A stretch of DNA of 64,000 nt from Tersicoccus phoenicis (GCF_001968835.1 NZ_MRDE01000081.1:1-64000), one strand, 5' to 3'; shown: positions 39,459 to 49,299, counted from the stretch's first letter. Numbers and translations: made by a program. The notes: generated by a model not told the origin, from the letters alone.

Positions 39459-40679
39459 TCAGCGTTCCCGCCAGTCGGCCAGGAAGTCGCCGATCCGGTC
39501 CAGTGCCTCTTCGAGCACGTCCACGCCGGGCAGGGTGACCAGCCGGAAGTGGTCCGGGGCGATCCAGTTGAAACCGGTGCCGTGCGTGACGAGGATCTTC
39601 TTCTCGCGCAGCAGCTCGATCACGAACGTCTCGTCGTCGTCGATCCGGTACACCTCGGGGTCGAGCCGCGGAAAGAGGTAGAGCGCCCCACGGGCCTGCC
39701 GGCAGCTCACCCCGGGCATGTCGTTCAGCATCCGGTGCGCCAGGTCGCGCTGCTCCTTGAGCCGCCCGCCCGGCAGGATCAGGTCGGTGATGGACTGGTA
39801 GCCGCCCAGCGCCGTCTGGATCGCGTGCTGGGCCGGCACGTTCGCGCACATCCGCATGTTGGCCAACAGGGTCAGCCCCTCGAGCAGGTTCTCGGCGCGG
39901 CGCTTCGGCCCGGAGACGGCGACCCAACCGCTGCGGAACCCGCACACCCGGTAGGCCTTGGACAGGCCGGAGAAGGTGAACGTGAGCACGTCGTCGCCGG
40001 CGAACGTCGCGGTGTGGTGGTGAACGGCGCCGTCGAAGAGGATCTTCTCGTAGATCTCGTCGGAGAGCAGGATGAGATCGTGCTCACGGGCGATCTGCAC
40101 GATGCCCTCGACGATCTCCCGGGAGTAGACCGCGCCGGTGGGATTGTTCGGATTGATCAGCACGAGCGCCTTCGTGCGATCCGTGATCAGGGACCGGATG
40201 TGCTCCAGGTCCGGGTTCCAGTCGTTCTCCTCGTCGCACACGTAGTGCACGGGGGTGCCACCGGACAGGGCCACCGCGCCGGTCCACAGCGGGTAGTCGG
40301 GGGCCGGGACGAGGATCTCGTCGCCGTTGTCCACCAGGGCCTGCAGCACCATGGTGATCATCTCGGACACGCCGTTGCCGATGAACACGTCGTCGACGCC
40401 GATGTCCATGATCCCGTGCGACTGGTAGTACTGCGAGACGGCGGTGCGGGCGGAGAAGATGCCGCGGGAATCGCTGTACCCCTGCGCGGTGGGGAGGTTG
40501 CGGATCATGTCGACGAGGATCGCCTCCGGCGCCTCGAAGCCGAACGGCGCGGGGTTGCCGATGTTCAACTTGAGGATCCGGTGCCCCTCCGCTTCCAGCC
40601 GCTGGGCCTCCGTCAGGATCGGTCCGCGGACGTCGTATCGGACGTGGGCGAGCTTGGTGGACTGGGTGAAGGTGCGCAT
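39459..40679 (-). CDS. Alanine/aspartate-type aminotransferase (AlaA-like)
   Basis: A 406-residue class I PLP aminotransferase. The N-terminus STKLAHVRYDVRGPILTEA matches AlaA/AspC-type enzymes, NPNNPTGAVYSRE is the cofactor region, SDEIYEKILFDG follows, and SGLSKAYRVCGFRSGW contains the Schiff-base Lys. It likely makes alanine from pyruvate with glutamate. ATG at 40679 is the start; upstream in-frame codons lie in the preceding intergenic region. Confidence 0.9.
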   Translation of the reverse strand: MRTFTQSTKLAHVRYDVRGPILTEAQRLEAEGHRILKLNIGNPAPFGFEAPEAILVDMIRNLPTAQGYSDSRGIFSARTAVSQYYQSHGIMDIGVDDVFIGNGVSEMITMVLQALVDNGDEILVPAPDYPLWTGAVALSGGTPVHYVCDEENDWNPDLEHIRSLITDRTKALVLINPNNPTGAVYSREIVEGIVQIAREHDLILLSDEIYEKILFDGAVHHHTATFAGDDVLTFTFSGLSKAYRVCGFRSGWVAVSGPKRRAENLLEGLTLLANMRMCANVPAQHAIQTALGGYQSITDLILPGGRLKEQRDLAHRMLNDMPGVSCRQARGALYLFPRLDPEVYRIDDDETFVIELLREKKILVTHGTGFNWIAPDHFRLVTLPGVDVLEEALDRIGDFLADWRER

Positions 40680-40825
40680 GCGCTCAGCCTGCCACGCGGC
40701 ACCGCCGGCACGGCCGCCATCCCGGCCGTGGACGCGAGGACGCCCGGGCCAATCCGCGATCGGTGGCTTCCCTCGCGAACCGGTCCCGGGCGTCCCCACG
40801 GCAGTGTGCCGCACCCGGAGTGCGC

Positions 40826-41785
40826 CTACTGGGTGATGCCCTTCTGCTTCAGCCACTGAGCGGCGGCGTCCTTCGGGTTGGCCTTGGCATCGCCGGAGAC
40901 CATCCGATTGAGGTTGATCAGGTCGTCCGTGGTCAGCTGGCTGGACACCTTGTTCAGGGCGTCGGTGGCCTGGCTGGACAGCTTGCCGTCCTTGACCGCC
41001 GGCAGCACCTGCTGAGCGATGAAGTTGTTCTTCGGATCGTCCAGGACCACCAGGTCGTTGTCCTGGATCGAAGGGCTGGTGGTGAAGATGTCGGCCGCCT
41101 GCACCTTGTCCTCCAGCAGCGCCTTGAGGGTCACCGCGCCGCCGCCGTCGTTGAACGGCTGGAACGACTTCGGCGTGCAGTTGTACTTCGACTTCAGGCC
41201 GGGCAGGCCGCCGACGCGCTCCCGGAACTCGGGGGGACCGCCGATGGTGAGCTGGTCGCAGACCTTGGCCATGTCCTCGATGCTCTTCAGGTTGTATTTC
41301 TCCGCGGTCGGCTTGGTGACGACCATGGCGTCCTTGTCCTCGGCCTTCGAAGCCTCCAGCACCTTCAGCCCGCTCGGGAGCGCACCGGGCAGTGCCTGCA
41401 TGATGTCGGCGGCGCTGGCTGCGGTCGAGGACTTGTCGAAGTACTGCAGCAGGTTGCCCGAGTAGTCCGGGACGACGTCGATCGACCCCTCCTGCAGTGC
41501 CTTGATGTAGACCTCCCGCGAACCGATGTTCGGCTTCGTGGAGGCCTTGGCGCCGGCGGCGTTGATCGCACCGGCGTAGATCTCGGCGATGATCTGGCTC
41601 TCCGGGAAGTTCGCGGAGCCGACCACGACCGTGTCGGCGGGCGCGGCCGAGGCGGAGCTCTGCCCGCCCTGCAGTGGGTTGGAGTTGGACCCGGCTCCGC
41701 ACGCGGCGATACCGAGGCTCAGGGAGAGAGCCCCCGCGACCGCCGCGGTTCGCGCGGCACGGCCCTTGGTGAACAGGCTTTTCAT
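40826..41785 (-). CDS. Betaine/choline-type ABC transporter substrate-binding lipoprotein
   Basis: A 319-residue lipoprotein with a lipobox IAAC (Cys29). The OpuAC/ProX-like domain starts DTVVVGSANFPESQIIAEIY and includes NIGSREVYIKALQEGSIDVVPDYSGNLL in pieces. It binds glycine betaine, choline or a related quaternary amine. It is last of the four-gene operon (ATPase, two permeases, this protein), 94 bases after the permease gene. The ligand is inferred from family. Confidence 0.88.
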   Translation of the reverse strand: MKSLFTKGRAARTAAVAGALSLSLGIAACGAGSNSNPLQGGQSSASAAPADTVVVGSANFPESQIIAEIYAGAINAAGAKASTKPNIGSREVYIKALQEGSIDVVPDYSGNLLQYFDKSSTAASAADIMQALPGALPSGLKVLEASKAEDKDAMVVTKPTAEKYNLKSIEDMAKVCDQLTIGGPPEFRERVGGLPGLKSKYNCTPKSFQPFNDGGGAVTLKALLEDKVQAADIFTTSPSIQDNDLVVLDDPKNNFIAQQVLPAVKDGKLSSQATDALNKVSSQLTTDDLINLNRMVSGDAKANPKDAAAQWLKQKGITQ

Positions 41786-41879
41786 GATTTCTCCTCGGGG
41801 TGGGCCCGCGCCGGTCGGCGACGGGGTCGGTGACGACGTGACGACGACGTCGCCCGCGTCTGGGTGAAGTGTTGCACGG

Positions 41880-42608
41880 TCAGACCGCGGCGGGCTCTCG
41901 CCGGACGCGCCGTCGTCGGACGGGCGCGGGCCGCAGCCCGGGCGAGACCGCGACGCGGGCCAGCAGCGCCAGGACCAGGTCGACGGCGATGGCGAGCACC
42001 GCGATCAACAGGGAACCACCCAGCATCTGCGGGTAGTCCTGGACCGCGATCCCGTCGATCAGGAAGCGGCCGAGGCCCCCGAGGTTGATGTAGGCGAGCA
42101 CCGCGACGGTGCCGATGATCTGCAGGATGGCCGCGCGGAACCCGCCGATGATCACCGGCAGCGCATTGGGCACCTCGACGGTGAACAGGATCTGCAGTTC
42201 CGTCATCCCCATCGCCCGCGCCGCGTCCTTGGCCTCGCCGCCGACGGCGGCGATCCCGCTGTAGGTGCCGGCCAGCAGCGGCGGGATGGTCAGGATCACC
42301 AGGGCGAGGATCGGAGGCAGCAGGTCGCCGCTGAGCAGTAGCACGAACAGGATCAGCAGGCCCAGGGTGGGCAGGGCGCGCAGCGCCCCGGCGACGCCGA
42401 CCACGACCTGCCGGCCGCGGCCGGTGTGTCCGACGTACAGGCCCAGCGGGACGGCGATGGCCGCCGCGATCAGCAGCGTCAGCGCCGAGTAGCCGAGGTG
42501 CTCGACGATCCGGTTCGGGATGGCCGTGTTCTGCGCCGTCCAGTTCATCGGGTCGGTGAGGAATTCCCAGGTCTGCCCGAGGATGCTGGTGGACGTGTAC
42601 GTGGTCAC
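41880..42608 (-). CDS. Betaine-type ABC transporter permease
   Basis: A 242-residue integral membrane permease with about five helices (ALTLLIAAAIAVPLGLYVG, LPTLGLLILFVLLLSGDLLP) and the EAA-type loop GGEAKDAARAMGMTELQILF that contacts the ATPase. It starts within the end of the upstream permease gene (4-base overlap). The C-terminal tail is Arg-rich. Confidence 0.9.
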   Translation of the reverse strand: MTTYTSTSILGQTWEFLTDPMNWTAQNTAIPNRIVEHLGYSALTLLIAAAIAVPLGLYVGHTGRGRQVVVGVAGALRALPTLGLLILFVLLLSGDLLPPILALVILTIPPLLAGTYSGIAAVGGEAKDAARAMGMTELQILFTVEVPNALPVIIGGFRAAILQIIGTVAVLAYINLGGLGRFLIDGIAVQDYPQMLGGSLLIAVLAIAVDLVLALLARVAVSPGLRPAPVRRRRVRREPAAV

Positions 42609-43255
42609 GGGCGTACCGCCTTGTCCGCTCGGGTCCAGGGTGTCAGCGCCCGTTCGGTCAGCACCAGCAGCGCGTCCATCACGAGGGCGAGCAGCAAGGT
42701 GATGACGATGCCGGCGAGCAGGGGGGTGAAGAAGTTCCGTTGCAGACCGTCCGTGAACAGCAGGCCGAGGTTCGGGATGCCGATCACCGCGCCCACGCTG
42801 ACCAGGGAGATGTTGCTGACGGAGACGACGCGCAGACCGGCGATCAGCACCGGGACGGACAGCGGCAGGTCGACGGTGAAGAAGCGCCGCACCGGGGTGT
42901 AGCCGACAGCGACGGCGGCCTGCCGCACCGAGTCGTCCACCGACCCGAACGCGTCGACGCAGGACCGCACGAGCAGGGCCACCGCGTAGATGGTCAGGGC
43001 GACGATCACGTTGGTCAATTCGAGGACCCCGGTGCCGAGCACGACGGGCAGGATGATGAACAGCGCCAGGGACGGGATGGTGTAGAGGATGGAGCTGGCC
43101 GAGAGGATCACGGTGGACACGGGCCGGCTCAGCCGTGCGAACTGGGCGATCGGGATGGAGATGATCAGACCCAGGAACAGGGGCAGAACCGACTGCACCA
43201 GGTGCAGCCCGGTCAGCTGCGCGATGTAGGACGCGTTGTCCGCGACCCAGGTCAT
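42605..43255 (-). CDS. Betaine-type ABC transporter permease
   Basis: A 216-residue permease with helices such as VLPLFLGLIISIPIAQFA and IPSLALFIILPVVLGTGVLE and the coupling loop DDSVRQAAVAVGYTPVRRFF. It forms the membrane channel with the second permease. It overlaps the ATPase gene stop and the next permease by 4 bases each. Confidence 0.9.
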   Translation of the reverse strand: MTWVADNASYIAQLTGLHLVQSVLPLFLGLIISIPIAQFARLSRPVSTVILSASSILYTIPSLALFIILPVVLGTGVLELTNVIVALTIYAVALLVRSCVDAFGSVDDSVRQAAVAVGYTPVRRFFTVDLPLSVPVLIAGLRVVSVSNISLVSVGAVIGIPNLGLLFTDGLQRNFFTPLLAGIVITLLLALVMDALLVLTERALTPWTRADKAVRP

Positions 43256-44403
43256 CCGCGGGCCACCGGCTCGCCGGACGCGACGCGCGCCTGCAGCCCC
43301 GCTCGGTCCCGCTCGATCACCTCGACCACCTCGGTCGGACGGAGGACGCCGCGCACGATCCCGGCCTCGTCGACGGCGACGCCGATACCCGCCGGCGAGC
43401 TCAGCGCGGAGTCGAGCGCGGCACGCAGCGAGTGGCCCTGGCGGTACAGCGAACCACCCGGGATCAGATCGGCGGCGGTGAACCGGTCACCGGCCGGCCG
43501 CTGATCCGGCCCGAGCCACCCGGCGGGCCGGCCGTCGTCGTCGACCACCAGTCGCCAGCCCGGCGCGACGTCCTCGGTCGCGGCCGAGAGGACGGTCGGG
43601 TCGACCGGGTGGATGGTCAGGCCGGAGGGCTCCGTGAAGGAGAGGTGCCGGAATCCGCGGTCCCGTCCGACGAAGGAAGCGACGAAGTCGTTGGCGGGCG
43701 CCCGGAGGATCTCCTCCGGTGTGGCGAACTGGGCGAGCCGGCCGCCGACCGCGAAGACGGCGACCTTGTCCCCGATGATGGTGGCCTCGTCGATGTCGTG
43801 GGTGACGAACACGATGGTCTTGGCGAGCTCCCGCTGCAGCCGCAGCAGTTCCTCCTGCAGCTCGTCCCGCACCACCGGGTCGACGGCGCTGAACGGTTCG
43901 TCCATGAGCAGGACGGGCGGGTCCGCGGCGAGCGCGCGAGCCACACCGACGCGCTGCTGCTGGCCGCCGGAGAGCTGGGCCGGGTACCGTCTGGCGAGCT
44001 CCGGGTCGAGGCCGACCGTCTCGAGCAGCTCGCCGGCCCGCGCACGGGCGCCCCGCCGGTCGACGCCGTTCAGCCGCGGTACCGTCGCAATGTTGTCGAG
44101 CACGGTGCGGTGCGGCAGCAGCCCGGCGGACTGCATGACGTAGCCCATGGAACGGCGCAACTGCGCCGCCGGTTCCGCACCGACATCGCGCCCGTCGACG
44201 GTGATGGTGCCGCTGCTCGGGTCGATCATCCGGTTGATCATCCGCAGTGACGTGGTCTTGCCGCAGCCCGAGGGGCCGACGAAGACGGTGATCCGGCCCC
44301 GGTAGATGTCCATCGAGAGGTCGTCCACGGCACGTTGCCCGCCAGGGAAGATCTTGGTGACCTCACGGAAGCTGATCATGGGTTCGCCGACCGCAGTGGT
44401 CAT
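43252..44403 (-). CDS. Betaine-type ABC transporter ATPase with CBS-like tail
   Basis: ATG at 44403 (GAAGGGCAG upstream) gives 383 residues. Walker A GPSGCGKTT, signature LSGGQQQRVG, and Walker B VLLMDEPFSAVDP are all intact. The C-terminal 120 residues have CBS-like sequence (GIGVAVDEAGIVRGVLRPTE), as in OpuA/OpuC ATPases that sense ionic strength. It is first in the operon. A frame 33 codons longer has no support. Confidence 0.9.
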   Translation of the reverse strand: MTTAVGEPMISFREVTKIFPGGQRAVDDLSMDIYRGRITVFVGPSGCGKTTSLRMINRMIDPSSGTITVDGRDVGAEPAAQLRRSMGYVMQSAGLLPHRTVLDNIATVPRLNGVDRRGARARAGELLETVGLDPELARRYPAQLSGGQQQRVGVARALAADPPVLLMDEPFSAVDPVVRDELQEELLRLQRELAKTIVFVTHDIDEATIIGDKVAVFAVGGRLAQFATPEEILRAPANDFVASFVGRDRGFRHLSFTEPSGLTIHPVDPTVLSAATEDVAPGWRLVVDDDGRPAGWLGPDQRPAGDRFTAADLIPGGSLYRQGHSLRAALDSALSSPAGIGVAVDEAGIVRGVLRPTEVVEVIERDRAGLQARVASGEPVARG

Positions 44404-44539
44404 AGCCGCTGCCCTTCCCTCGGGTGACTGGAGGTGGTGCGAGTCCGACAAGCGTAGCCGGTGGTGCCGGAAATCGAGATACCGCTGCAGGTCAGACCGC
44501 ACGCCACGTCATGTCACCCGACGCGAGGGCGAGCCGGCA

Positions 44540-45955
44540 TCAGTCGCTGACGTACAGCAGTCGCTTGTTGACGAACTCGTCCATGCCCAGCGGGCCGAGC
44601 TCGCGGCCGTAGCCGGAGCGTTTGACGCCGCCGAAGGGCATGCCCGCCCCCTCGGCCTCGGCGGCGTTGACGTTGGCCATGCCCGACTCGAGCTCCTCGG
44701 CCACCTTGCGGGCCCGCGCCGGATCGGTGCTGAACACGGCTCCGCCCAGCCCGTAGGGGGTGTCGTTGGCCAGGGCCAGGGCCTCCTCGTCGCTGTCCAC
44801 CCGGTAGACCACGGCGACGGGGCCGAACAGCTCCTCCCGGTAGGCGGCCATCGCGGGGGTGACGCCGGTGAGGACGGCGGGCGCTAGATAGGCGCCGGGC
44901 CCGTCGGCGAGTGTGCCACCGGCGTGCAGGGTGGCCCCCGCCGCCACGGCGTCGCGGATCTGCGCCGCCACGCCCTCGGCGGCCGCCCGGGAGGACAGTG
45001 GGCCGTAGGTGCCGGGGGTGCCGGCGGCCGGATCGCCCGGGGTCAGGGCCCGCGCCTGGCGGGTCAGCTCGGCGACGAACTCGTCGTAGATGCCGGCCGT
45101 GACGATCATCCGCTTGTTCGAGTTGCACGCCTGGCCGGTGTTGCCCATGCGGGTCGCGAAGGCGGACGCCGCCGACGCGACCACGTCGTCGGCGTCCAGA
45201 ACGATGTAGGGGTCCGAGCCGCCCAGCTCCAGGACAACCTTCTTCAGGTTCCGCCCGGCGATCTCGGCGACCTTCGCCCCGGCCCGCTCCGAGCCGGTGA
45301 GAGACACGCCAGCCACCCGAGGGTCGGCGATGATGTCCGCGACCGCCTCGTGGGAGGCGAACACGTTGAGGTACGCCCCGGCCGGGATCCCGGCGTCGTC
45401 CATCAGCTGCTGCAGGGCCAGGGCGGACCGGGGGCAACTCTCCGCGTGCTTGAGCACGATGGTGTTGCCGGCGACCAGGTTGGGGGCGGCGAACCGGGCC
45501 ACCTGGTAGTACGGGTAGTTCCACGGCATGATCCCCAGCAGCACGCCGACGGGCCGGCGCTGGATGACCGCCCGCCCCCCGCCCGAGGCGGTGATCTCCT
45601 GGTCGGCGGCCAGGGCCGGCCCCTGCTCGGCGAAATAGCCGAAGATCTCGGCGCAGAAGGCGACCTCGTCCCGGGCCTCCGCGATCGGCTTGCCCATCTC
45701 CGCGGTGACGATCGCCGCCAGTTCCTCGCTCCGCTCCTCGAACAGGTGCCCGACACGCGCCACCACGACCGCCCGCTCCTCGATCGGCCGCCGCCGCCAC
45801 GCCCGGAAGGCCTCGTCGGCGGCCGAGAGCGCGCGGCGGATCTCGTCGTCGGTGGCCGTCGGGAACTCGGCCATCACCTCACCCGTCGCGGGGTTGACGG
45901 AACGGTAGGCGAGACGAGCAGTGGCGGGTCGGCTGGTCCGGGGCGACGACGTCAT
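44540..45955 (-). CDS. NAD(P)-dependent succinate-semialdehyde dehydrogenase-type ALDH
   Basis: A 471-residue aldehyde dehydrogenase. ATG at 45955 (AGGAGGAACACC upstream) opens MTSSPRTSRP; AYRSVNPATGEVMAEFPTA is family-like. The catalytic pair is present: VVLELGGSDPYIVLD (Glu) and GNTGQACNSNKRM (Cys). The end has GMPFGGVKRSGYGRELG. It oxidises succinate semialdehyde or a related aldehyde to the acid; substrate assigned by family only. Confidence 0.88.
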   Translation of the reverse strand: MTSSPRTSRPATARLAYRSVNPATGEVMAEFPTATDDEIRRALSAADEAFRAWRRRPIEERAVVVARVGHLFEERSEELAAIVTAEMGKPIAEARDEVAFCAEIFGYFAEQGPALAADQEITASGGGRAVIQRRPVGVLLGIMPWNYPYYQVARFAAPNLVAGNTIVLKHAESCPRSALALQQLMDDAGIPAGAYLNVFASHEAVADIIADPRVAGVSLTGSERAGAKVAEIAGRNLKKVVLELGGSDPYIVLDADDVVASAASAFATRMGNTGQACNSNKRMIVTAGIYDEFVAELTRQARALTPGDPAAGTPGTYGPLSSRAAAEGVAAQIRDAVAAGATLHAGGTLADGPGAYLAPAVLTGVTPAMAAYREELFGPVAVVYRVDSDEEALALANDTPYGLGGAVFSTDPARARKVAEELESGMANVNAAEAEGAGMPFGGVKRSGYGRELGPLGMDEFVNKRLLYVSD

Positions 45956-46035
45956 GGTGTTCCTCCTGGATCGATCCGGACGGGCTCGCCCGGGCAGTAT
46001 CAGTATTCGCGAACCGCGGGTGCATGGACAGCGGC

Positions 46036-46725
46036 TCACCCCGCCGGCTCGAGGTCGCGGACGGAGCCGTTCAGCGTCGAGGCGTCGGTGTCCCAGAGTC
46101 GGGTGAACGACGTGGCGAGACTCTCTTCTAGGCCGGCCAAGGACGTGACCCGGTAGATGACGGCCGCGGCGCGCAGCGGTTCGTCTGCGTCGCGCGCGGC
46201 CTTCGCGTATCCCTGGGCGACCGCCCGCGTCCACGCCTCGCTCGCGGCCTTGACCGCGGCGTAGTTGGCGCCGCCGGCCAGCGGGCGGGCGACGGCGGTG
46301 GACGAGACGACGGCGAGCCGGCCCGCCGGCGAGGCCCGCAGGTCCTCGTCGAAGGCGCGCGTCACGAACCGGAGCGCGGTGAACGAGGTCTCCAGCGCCC
46401 GGTAGTCGGCCTCGGTCTGTCCCGCCAGTCCCCCGCCGCCGCGCCAACCGCCGACGAGGTGCAGGAGGCCGTCGATCATCGTCCCGTCGTCGTGCAGCCG
46501 GTGCGCGAGCGCGTCGACGGCGCTCTCGTCGGTGAGGTCCAGGGCCGCCGTCCGGGCGCCCAGCTCGGCGAGTGCGACGAGCTTGCGCGGGTTGCGTCCG
46601 GTGGCGACGACGCGGGCGCCGGCCGCGGTCAGCGCCCGCGTCGTCGCCCGGCCGGAGGCACTGGTGACGCCCGCGATCAGCACGGTCCGCCCGGTCAGAT
46701 CGCTCGGGCCGGTGGTCACGGTCAT
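46036..46725 (-). CDS. Short-chain dehydrogenase/reductase
   Basis: A 229-residue SDR: LIAGVTSASGRATTRAL is the nucleotide-binding TGxxxGxG-like loop (slightly altered), VVSSTAVARPLAGGANYAAVK contains the catalytic Ser and YxxxK. It starts 9 bases after the end of the DUF6421-type gene, probably co-transcribed with it. Substrate unknown. Confidence 0.85.
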   Translation of the reverse strand: MTVTTGPSDLTGRTVLIAGVTSASGRATTRALTAAGARVVATGRNPRKLVALAELGARTAALDLTDESAVDALAHRLHDDGTMIDGLLHLVGGWRGGGGLAGQTEADYRALETSFTALRFVTRAFDEDLRASPAGRLAVVSSTAVARPLAGGANYAAVKAASEAWTRAVAQGYAKAARDADEPLRAAAVIYRVTSLAGLEESLATSFTRLWDTDASTLNGSVRDLEPAG

Positions 46726-46734
46726 GGCTCCGTG

Positions 46735-48189
46735 CTACACCGTCCGGTCGTCCGTGGCACGGATACCCGTCGTCGACGCGATGACACCGGCCAGTTTCTT
46801 CTCCAGCGCCTCGAAGAACATCGAGAGCGGGAACTCGTCGTCCAGCACCCGGTCCGTGTACCCGCGTGGCGGCCCGGCCAGCACCTCGCGGGGCAGCCCG
46901 GCCGCCCACGCGGACGCGGGGTGCGGGGTGACGACGGAGGCGACGAACTCGTAGGCCTTGAGCCAGTGCACGGTCTTCGGCCGGTCGATCGACTCCCAGT
47001 AGAGCCGGTCGATCGCGTCGCCGAGCTCGACGACGGCATCGGCGAGCCGCGCCCAATCGACGCTGAGGGCGACGTCGCGCCACTGGAGCACGTGCCGGCG
47101 ATGCAACCAGGCGAAGAGCAGCTGGCCGCCCAATCCGTCGTAGTTGCGGACGCGGGTCCCGGTGAGGGCGAACCGGAAGATCCGATCGAAGATCACCGCG
47201 TACTGCACCAGCGTCGCGTGCAGGCGAGTCTGTTCCTCGAGCTGGGTGAGCTCGTCGCCTGCACCCTGGCGGGCGTCGAGTGCGCGTTCAATCGCCACCG
47301 ACTCACGGAACGCCGTGAGATCACAGCGCAGTTCTTCGAGGGAGTAGAGGAAATAGGGCATCCGCTGCTTGATCATGAACGGGTCGAAGGGCAGATCCCC
47401 GCGCATGTGCGTGCGGTCGTGGATCAGGTCCCACATCACGAACGTCTTCTCCGCGAGGTCCTGGTCGGTCAGCAGTGCCGCTGCGTCCTCGGGCAGGGCG
47501 AGTTTCGTGATGGCGGCGGCCGCCGAGACGACGCGGCGGTAGCGGGCCGCCTCCCGGTCCTGGAAGATGGCGCCCCAGGTGAACACCGGGATCTCCCGCA
47601 TGGCAACGGTCTCGGGGAACAGGACGGCCGCGTTCGTGTCGTAGCCGGGCGTGAAGTCGATCAGCCGCAGGGACACGAAGAGCCGGTTGCCGTACGCACC
47701 GGCCTCGAGTTGCGCGATGAACTCGGGCCAGATCGCCTCCACGATCAGGGCTTCCACATGCCGGGCCGGCGAGCCGTTCTGGGTGTACATGGGGAACACG
47801 ACGAGGTGCCGGATGCCGTCGATGCGGTGCTGCTGGGGCGTGAACGCGACCAGGGAGTCGAGGAAATCCGGGACACCGAAGCCGCCGTCGGCCCAGCGCG
47901 CGAAGTCCACGGGCAGGGCGGCCAGGTAGTCCGCGTCGTGGGGGAACAGCGGCGCGAGTTCGGCGATCGCCGCCACGATCGTCTCGACGAGGCCGCGCGC
48001 GGCCTGGTGGTCGGCGGGATCCGCGACGGAACCATCCTTGCCCTGCAGTGCCTGCAGGGCGGTGGCCGCCGCCTTGAGCCGGAGCCAGGCGGCGCCCTTC
48101 TCGACCGTGCGGGGATCACCGGATCGACCGTCCTCGACGACCTCGGGTTCGCCGATGATGCTCGGTGCCGCCTGCAGGGACGCCGACAT
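46735..48189 (-). CDS. DUF6421-type protein
   Basis: ATG at 48189 with GGAGGG upstream gives a 484-residue soluble protein. It appears to match a large actinobacterial family of unknown function (DUF6421, recalled from memory): HLVVFPMYTQNGSPARHVEA, LFVSLRLIDFTPGYDTNAAV, FVMWDLIHDRTHMRGDLPFD are distinctive. WDLIHDRTHMRG, with two His, could be a metal site. It is divergent from an AsnC-type regulator and followed by an SDR and aldehyde dehydrogenase, so a metabolic role is likely. Confidence 0.65.
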   Translation of the reverse strand: MSASLQAAPSIIGEPEVVEDGRSGDPRTVEKGAAWLRLKAAATALQALQGKDGSVADPADHQAARGLVETIVAAIAELAPLFPHDADYLAALPVDFARWADGGFGVPDFLDSLVAFTPQQHRIDGIRHLVVFPMYTQNGSPARHVEALIVEAIWPEFIAQLEAGAYGNRLFVSLRLIDFTPGYDTNAAVLFPETVAMREIPVFTWGAIFQDREAARYRRVVSAAAAITKLALPEDAAALLTDQDLAEKTFVMWDLIHDRTHMRGDLPFDPFMIKQRMPYFLYSLEELRCDLTAFRESVAIERALDARQGAGDELTQLEEQTRLHATLVQYAVIFDRIFRFALTGTRVRNYDGLGGQLLFAWLHRRHVLQWRDVALSVDWARLADAVVELGDAIDRLYWESIDRPKTVHWLKAYEFVASVVTPHPASAWAAGLPREVLAGPPRGYTDRVLDDEFPLSMFFEALEKKLAGVIASTTGIRATDDRTV

Positions 48190-48210
48190 GAAACCCTCCG
48201 ATCGCCATAT

Positions 48211-48234
48211 GGAACTATTCCCGTCATACTGACG
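48211..48234. promoter_or_regulatory. Twin inverted repeats between divergent genes
   Basis: GGAA-CTA-TTCC (48211-48221) abuts CGTCA-TAC-TGACG (48222-48234) in the 119-base divergent region between the DUF6421-type and AsnC-type genes. Likely binding sites for the AsnC-type regulator. Confidence 0.5.
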
Positions 48235-48308
48235 CTTCACCGAAAAGTTTACACAGCGGTGCGGCGGCGTCAACGGTTCTACCGGGGCCGACTGATAGCG
48301 TTCGGCGC

Positions 48309-48755
48309 ATGGAGGACCCCGTCGACATCCGGCTGGCCACCGCGGTGTCCCAGGACCCCCGGGCCACCCTGGCCCAGCTCTCCGAGCGGATCGGTCTCTC
48401 GGTCTCCGCGGTGCAGGCGCGTCTGAAGAAACTCGAGAGCAACGGCGTGATCACGGGGTATCAGGCGATTCTCGACCCCGAGGCCATCGGGAAGCCGCTG
48501 TCGGCCTTCATCGAGATCACGCCGCTCGATCCGAGCCAGCCGGACAACGCCCCGGAGCTGCTCGAACCGCTGACGGCGATCGAGGCCTGCCACTCGGTGG
48601 CCGGCGACGCCGCGTACATGCTGTTCGTCAGGGTCGCGTCACCACGGGAACTCGAGGCGCTGGTCAACGAGGTGCGCCGCACCGCATCGGTCAACACCCG
48701 GACGACCGTCGTCCTCCAGACGTTCTACGAGCACCGGCCCATCCTCGCCCCCTGA
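48309..48755 (+). CDS. Lrp/AsnC-family regulator
   Basis: A 148-residue regulator with an N-terminal HTH (ATLAQLSERIGLSVSAVQARLKKLESNGVITGYQAIL, continuous across two helices) and a C-terminal AsnC ligand-binding domain (AFIEITPLD, CHSVAGDAAYMLFVRV). A TAGCGT hexamer 7 bases upstream implies a leaderless transcript. It is divergent from the DUF6421-SDR pair, which it probably controls in response to an amino acid or related ligand. Confidence 0.88.
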   Translation: MEDPVDIRLATAVSQDPRATLAQLSERIGLSVSAVQARLKKLESNGVITGYQAILDPEAIGKPLSAFIEITPLDPSQPDNAPELLEPLTAIEACHSVAGDAAYMLFVRVASPRELEALVNEVRRTASVNTRTTVVLQTFYEHRPILAP

Positions 48756-48811
48756 CGCCGACGGGCAGAACCGAGCCGCGTCACGAGCCGTCCCGCCCGT
48801 GCCGATCCGGG

Positions 48812-49201
48812 TCAGCGCAGGGTGTCGCCGTCGTCCGCGCCGGGCCGGATGTAGCGGTGGCCGTGCTCGGCGGCCCGCTGCTCGGCCTGCTCCCGGTTGA
48901 CCCCGTAGTAGCGGTAGAGCGCCTCCTCGCGCACGCGGCCGAGGTCCTTGGCGACGTCGACGTCGGGACTGTCCTTGACCACGGCGGCGCTGAACGGGAC
49001 GGTCACGCCGTCGTCGGCGGGGTCGAGCAGGCCGATCGGGACGAACGCCTGCTTGCCGAAGAGACCGGTCTTGACCGTCACCCAGGTCGGGGCGCCACTG
49101 TCGTTGTCGAGGTAGACCTGGCCGATCTTGCCGACCTTCTCCCCGGCGTCGTCGTGCACGGGCCGGCCGATGAGGCTGTCGATCCTGATGTCCGGGCTCA
49201 T
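48812..49201 (-). CDS. PRC-barrel domain protein
   Basis: ATG at 49201 (AGAAGGAGCGCAG upstream) gives 129 residues. IDSLIGRPVHDDAGEKVGKIGQVYLD and WVTVKTGLFGKQAFVPIG form a PRC-barrel; the helical C-terminus EEALYRYYGVNREQAEQRA is typical of actinobacterial stress proteins with this domain. Possibly involved in RNA or membrane-surface binding; function unknown. Confidence 0.85.
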   Translation of the reverse strand: MSPDIRIDSLIGRPVHDDAGEKVGKIGQVYLDNDSGAPTWVTVKTGLFGKQAFVPIGLLDPADDGVTVPFSAAVVKDSPDVDVAKDLGRVREEALYRYYGVNREQAEQRAAEHGHRYIRPGADDGDTLR

Positions 49202-49299
49202 CTGCGCTCCTTCTCGTGGTGGCGTGCTTGCTGCCATCGTTCCCGAGCGGGACGAACGGCGCAACGGTCACGGGCGCGGCCCCCGCCGACCCGGTCCGG

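Noticed and set aside
46459-48426. A 655-codon plus-strand frame
   Set aside because: It is antisense to the SDR and DUF6421-type genes; no domain.
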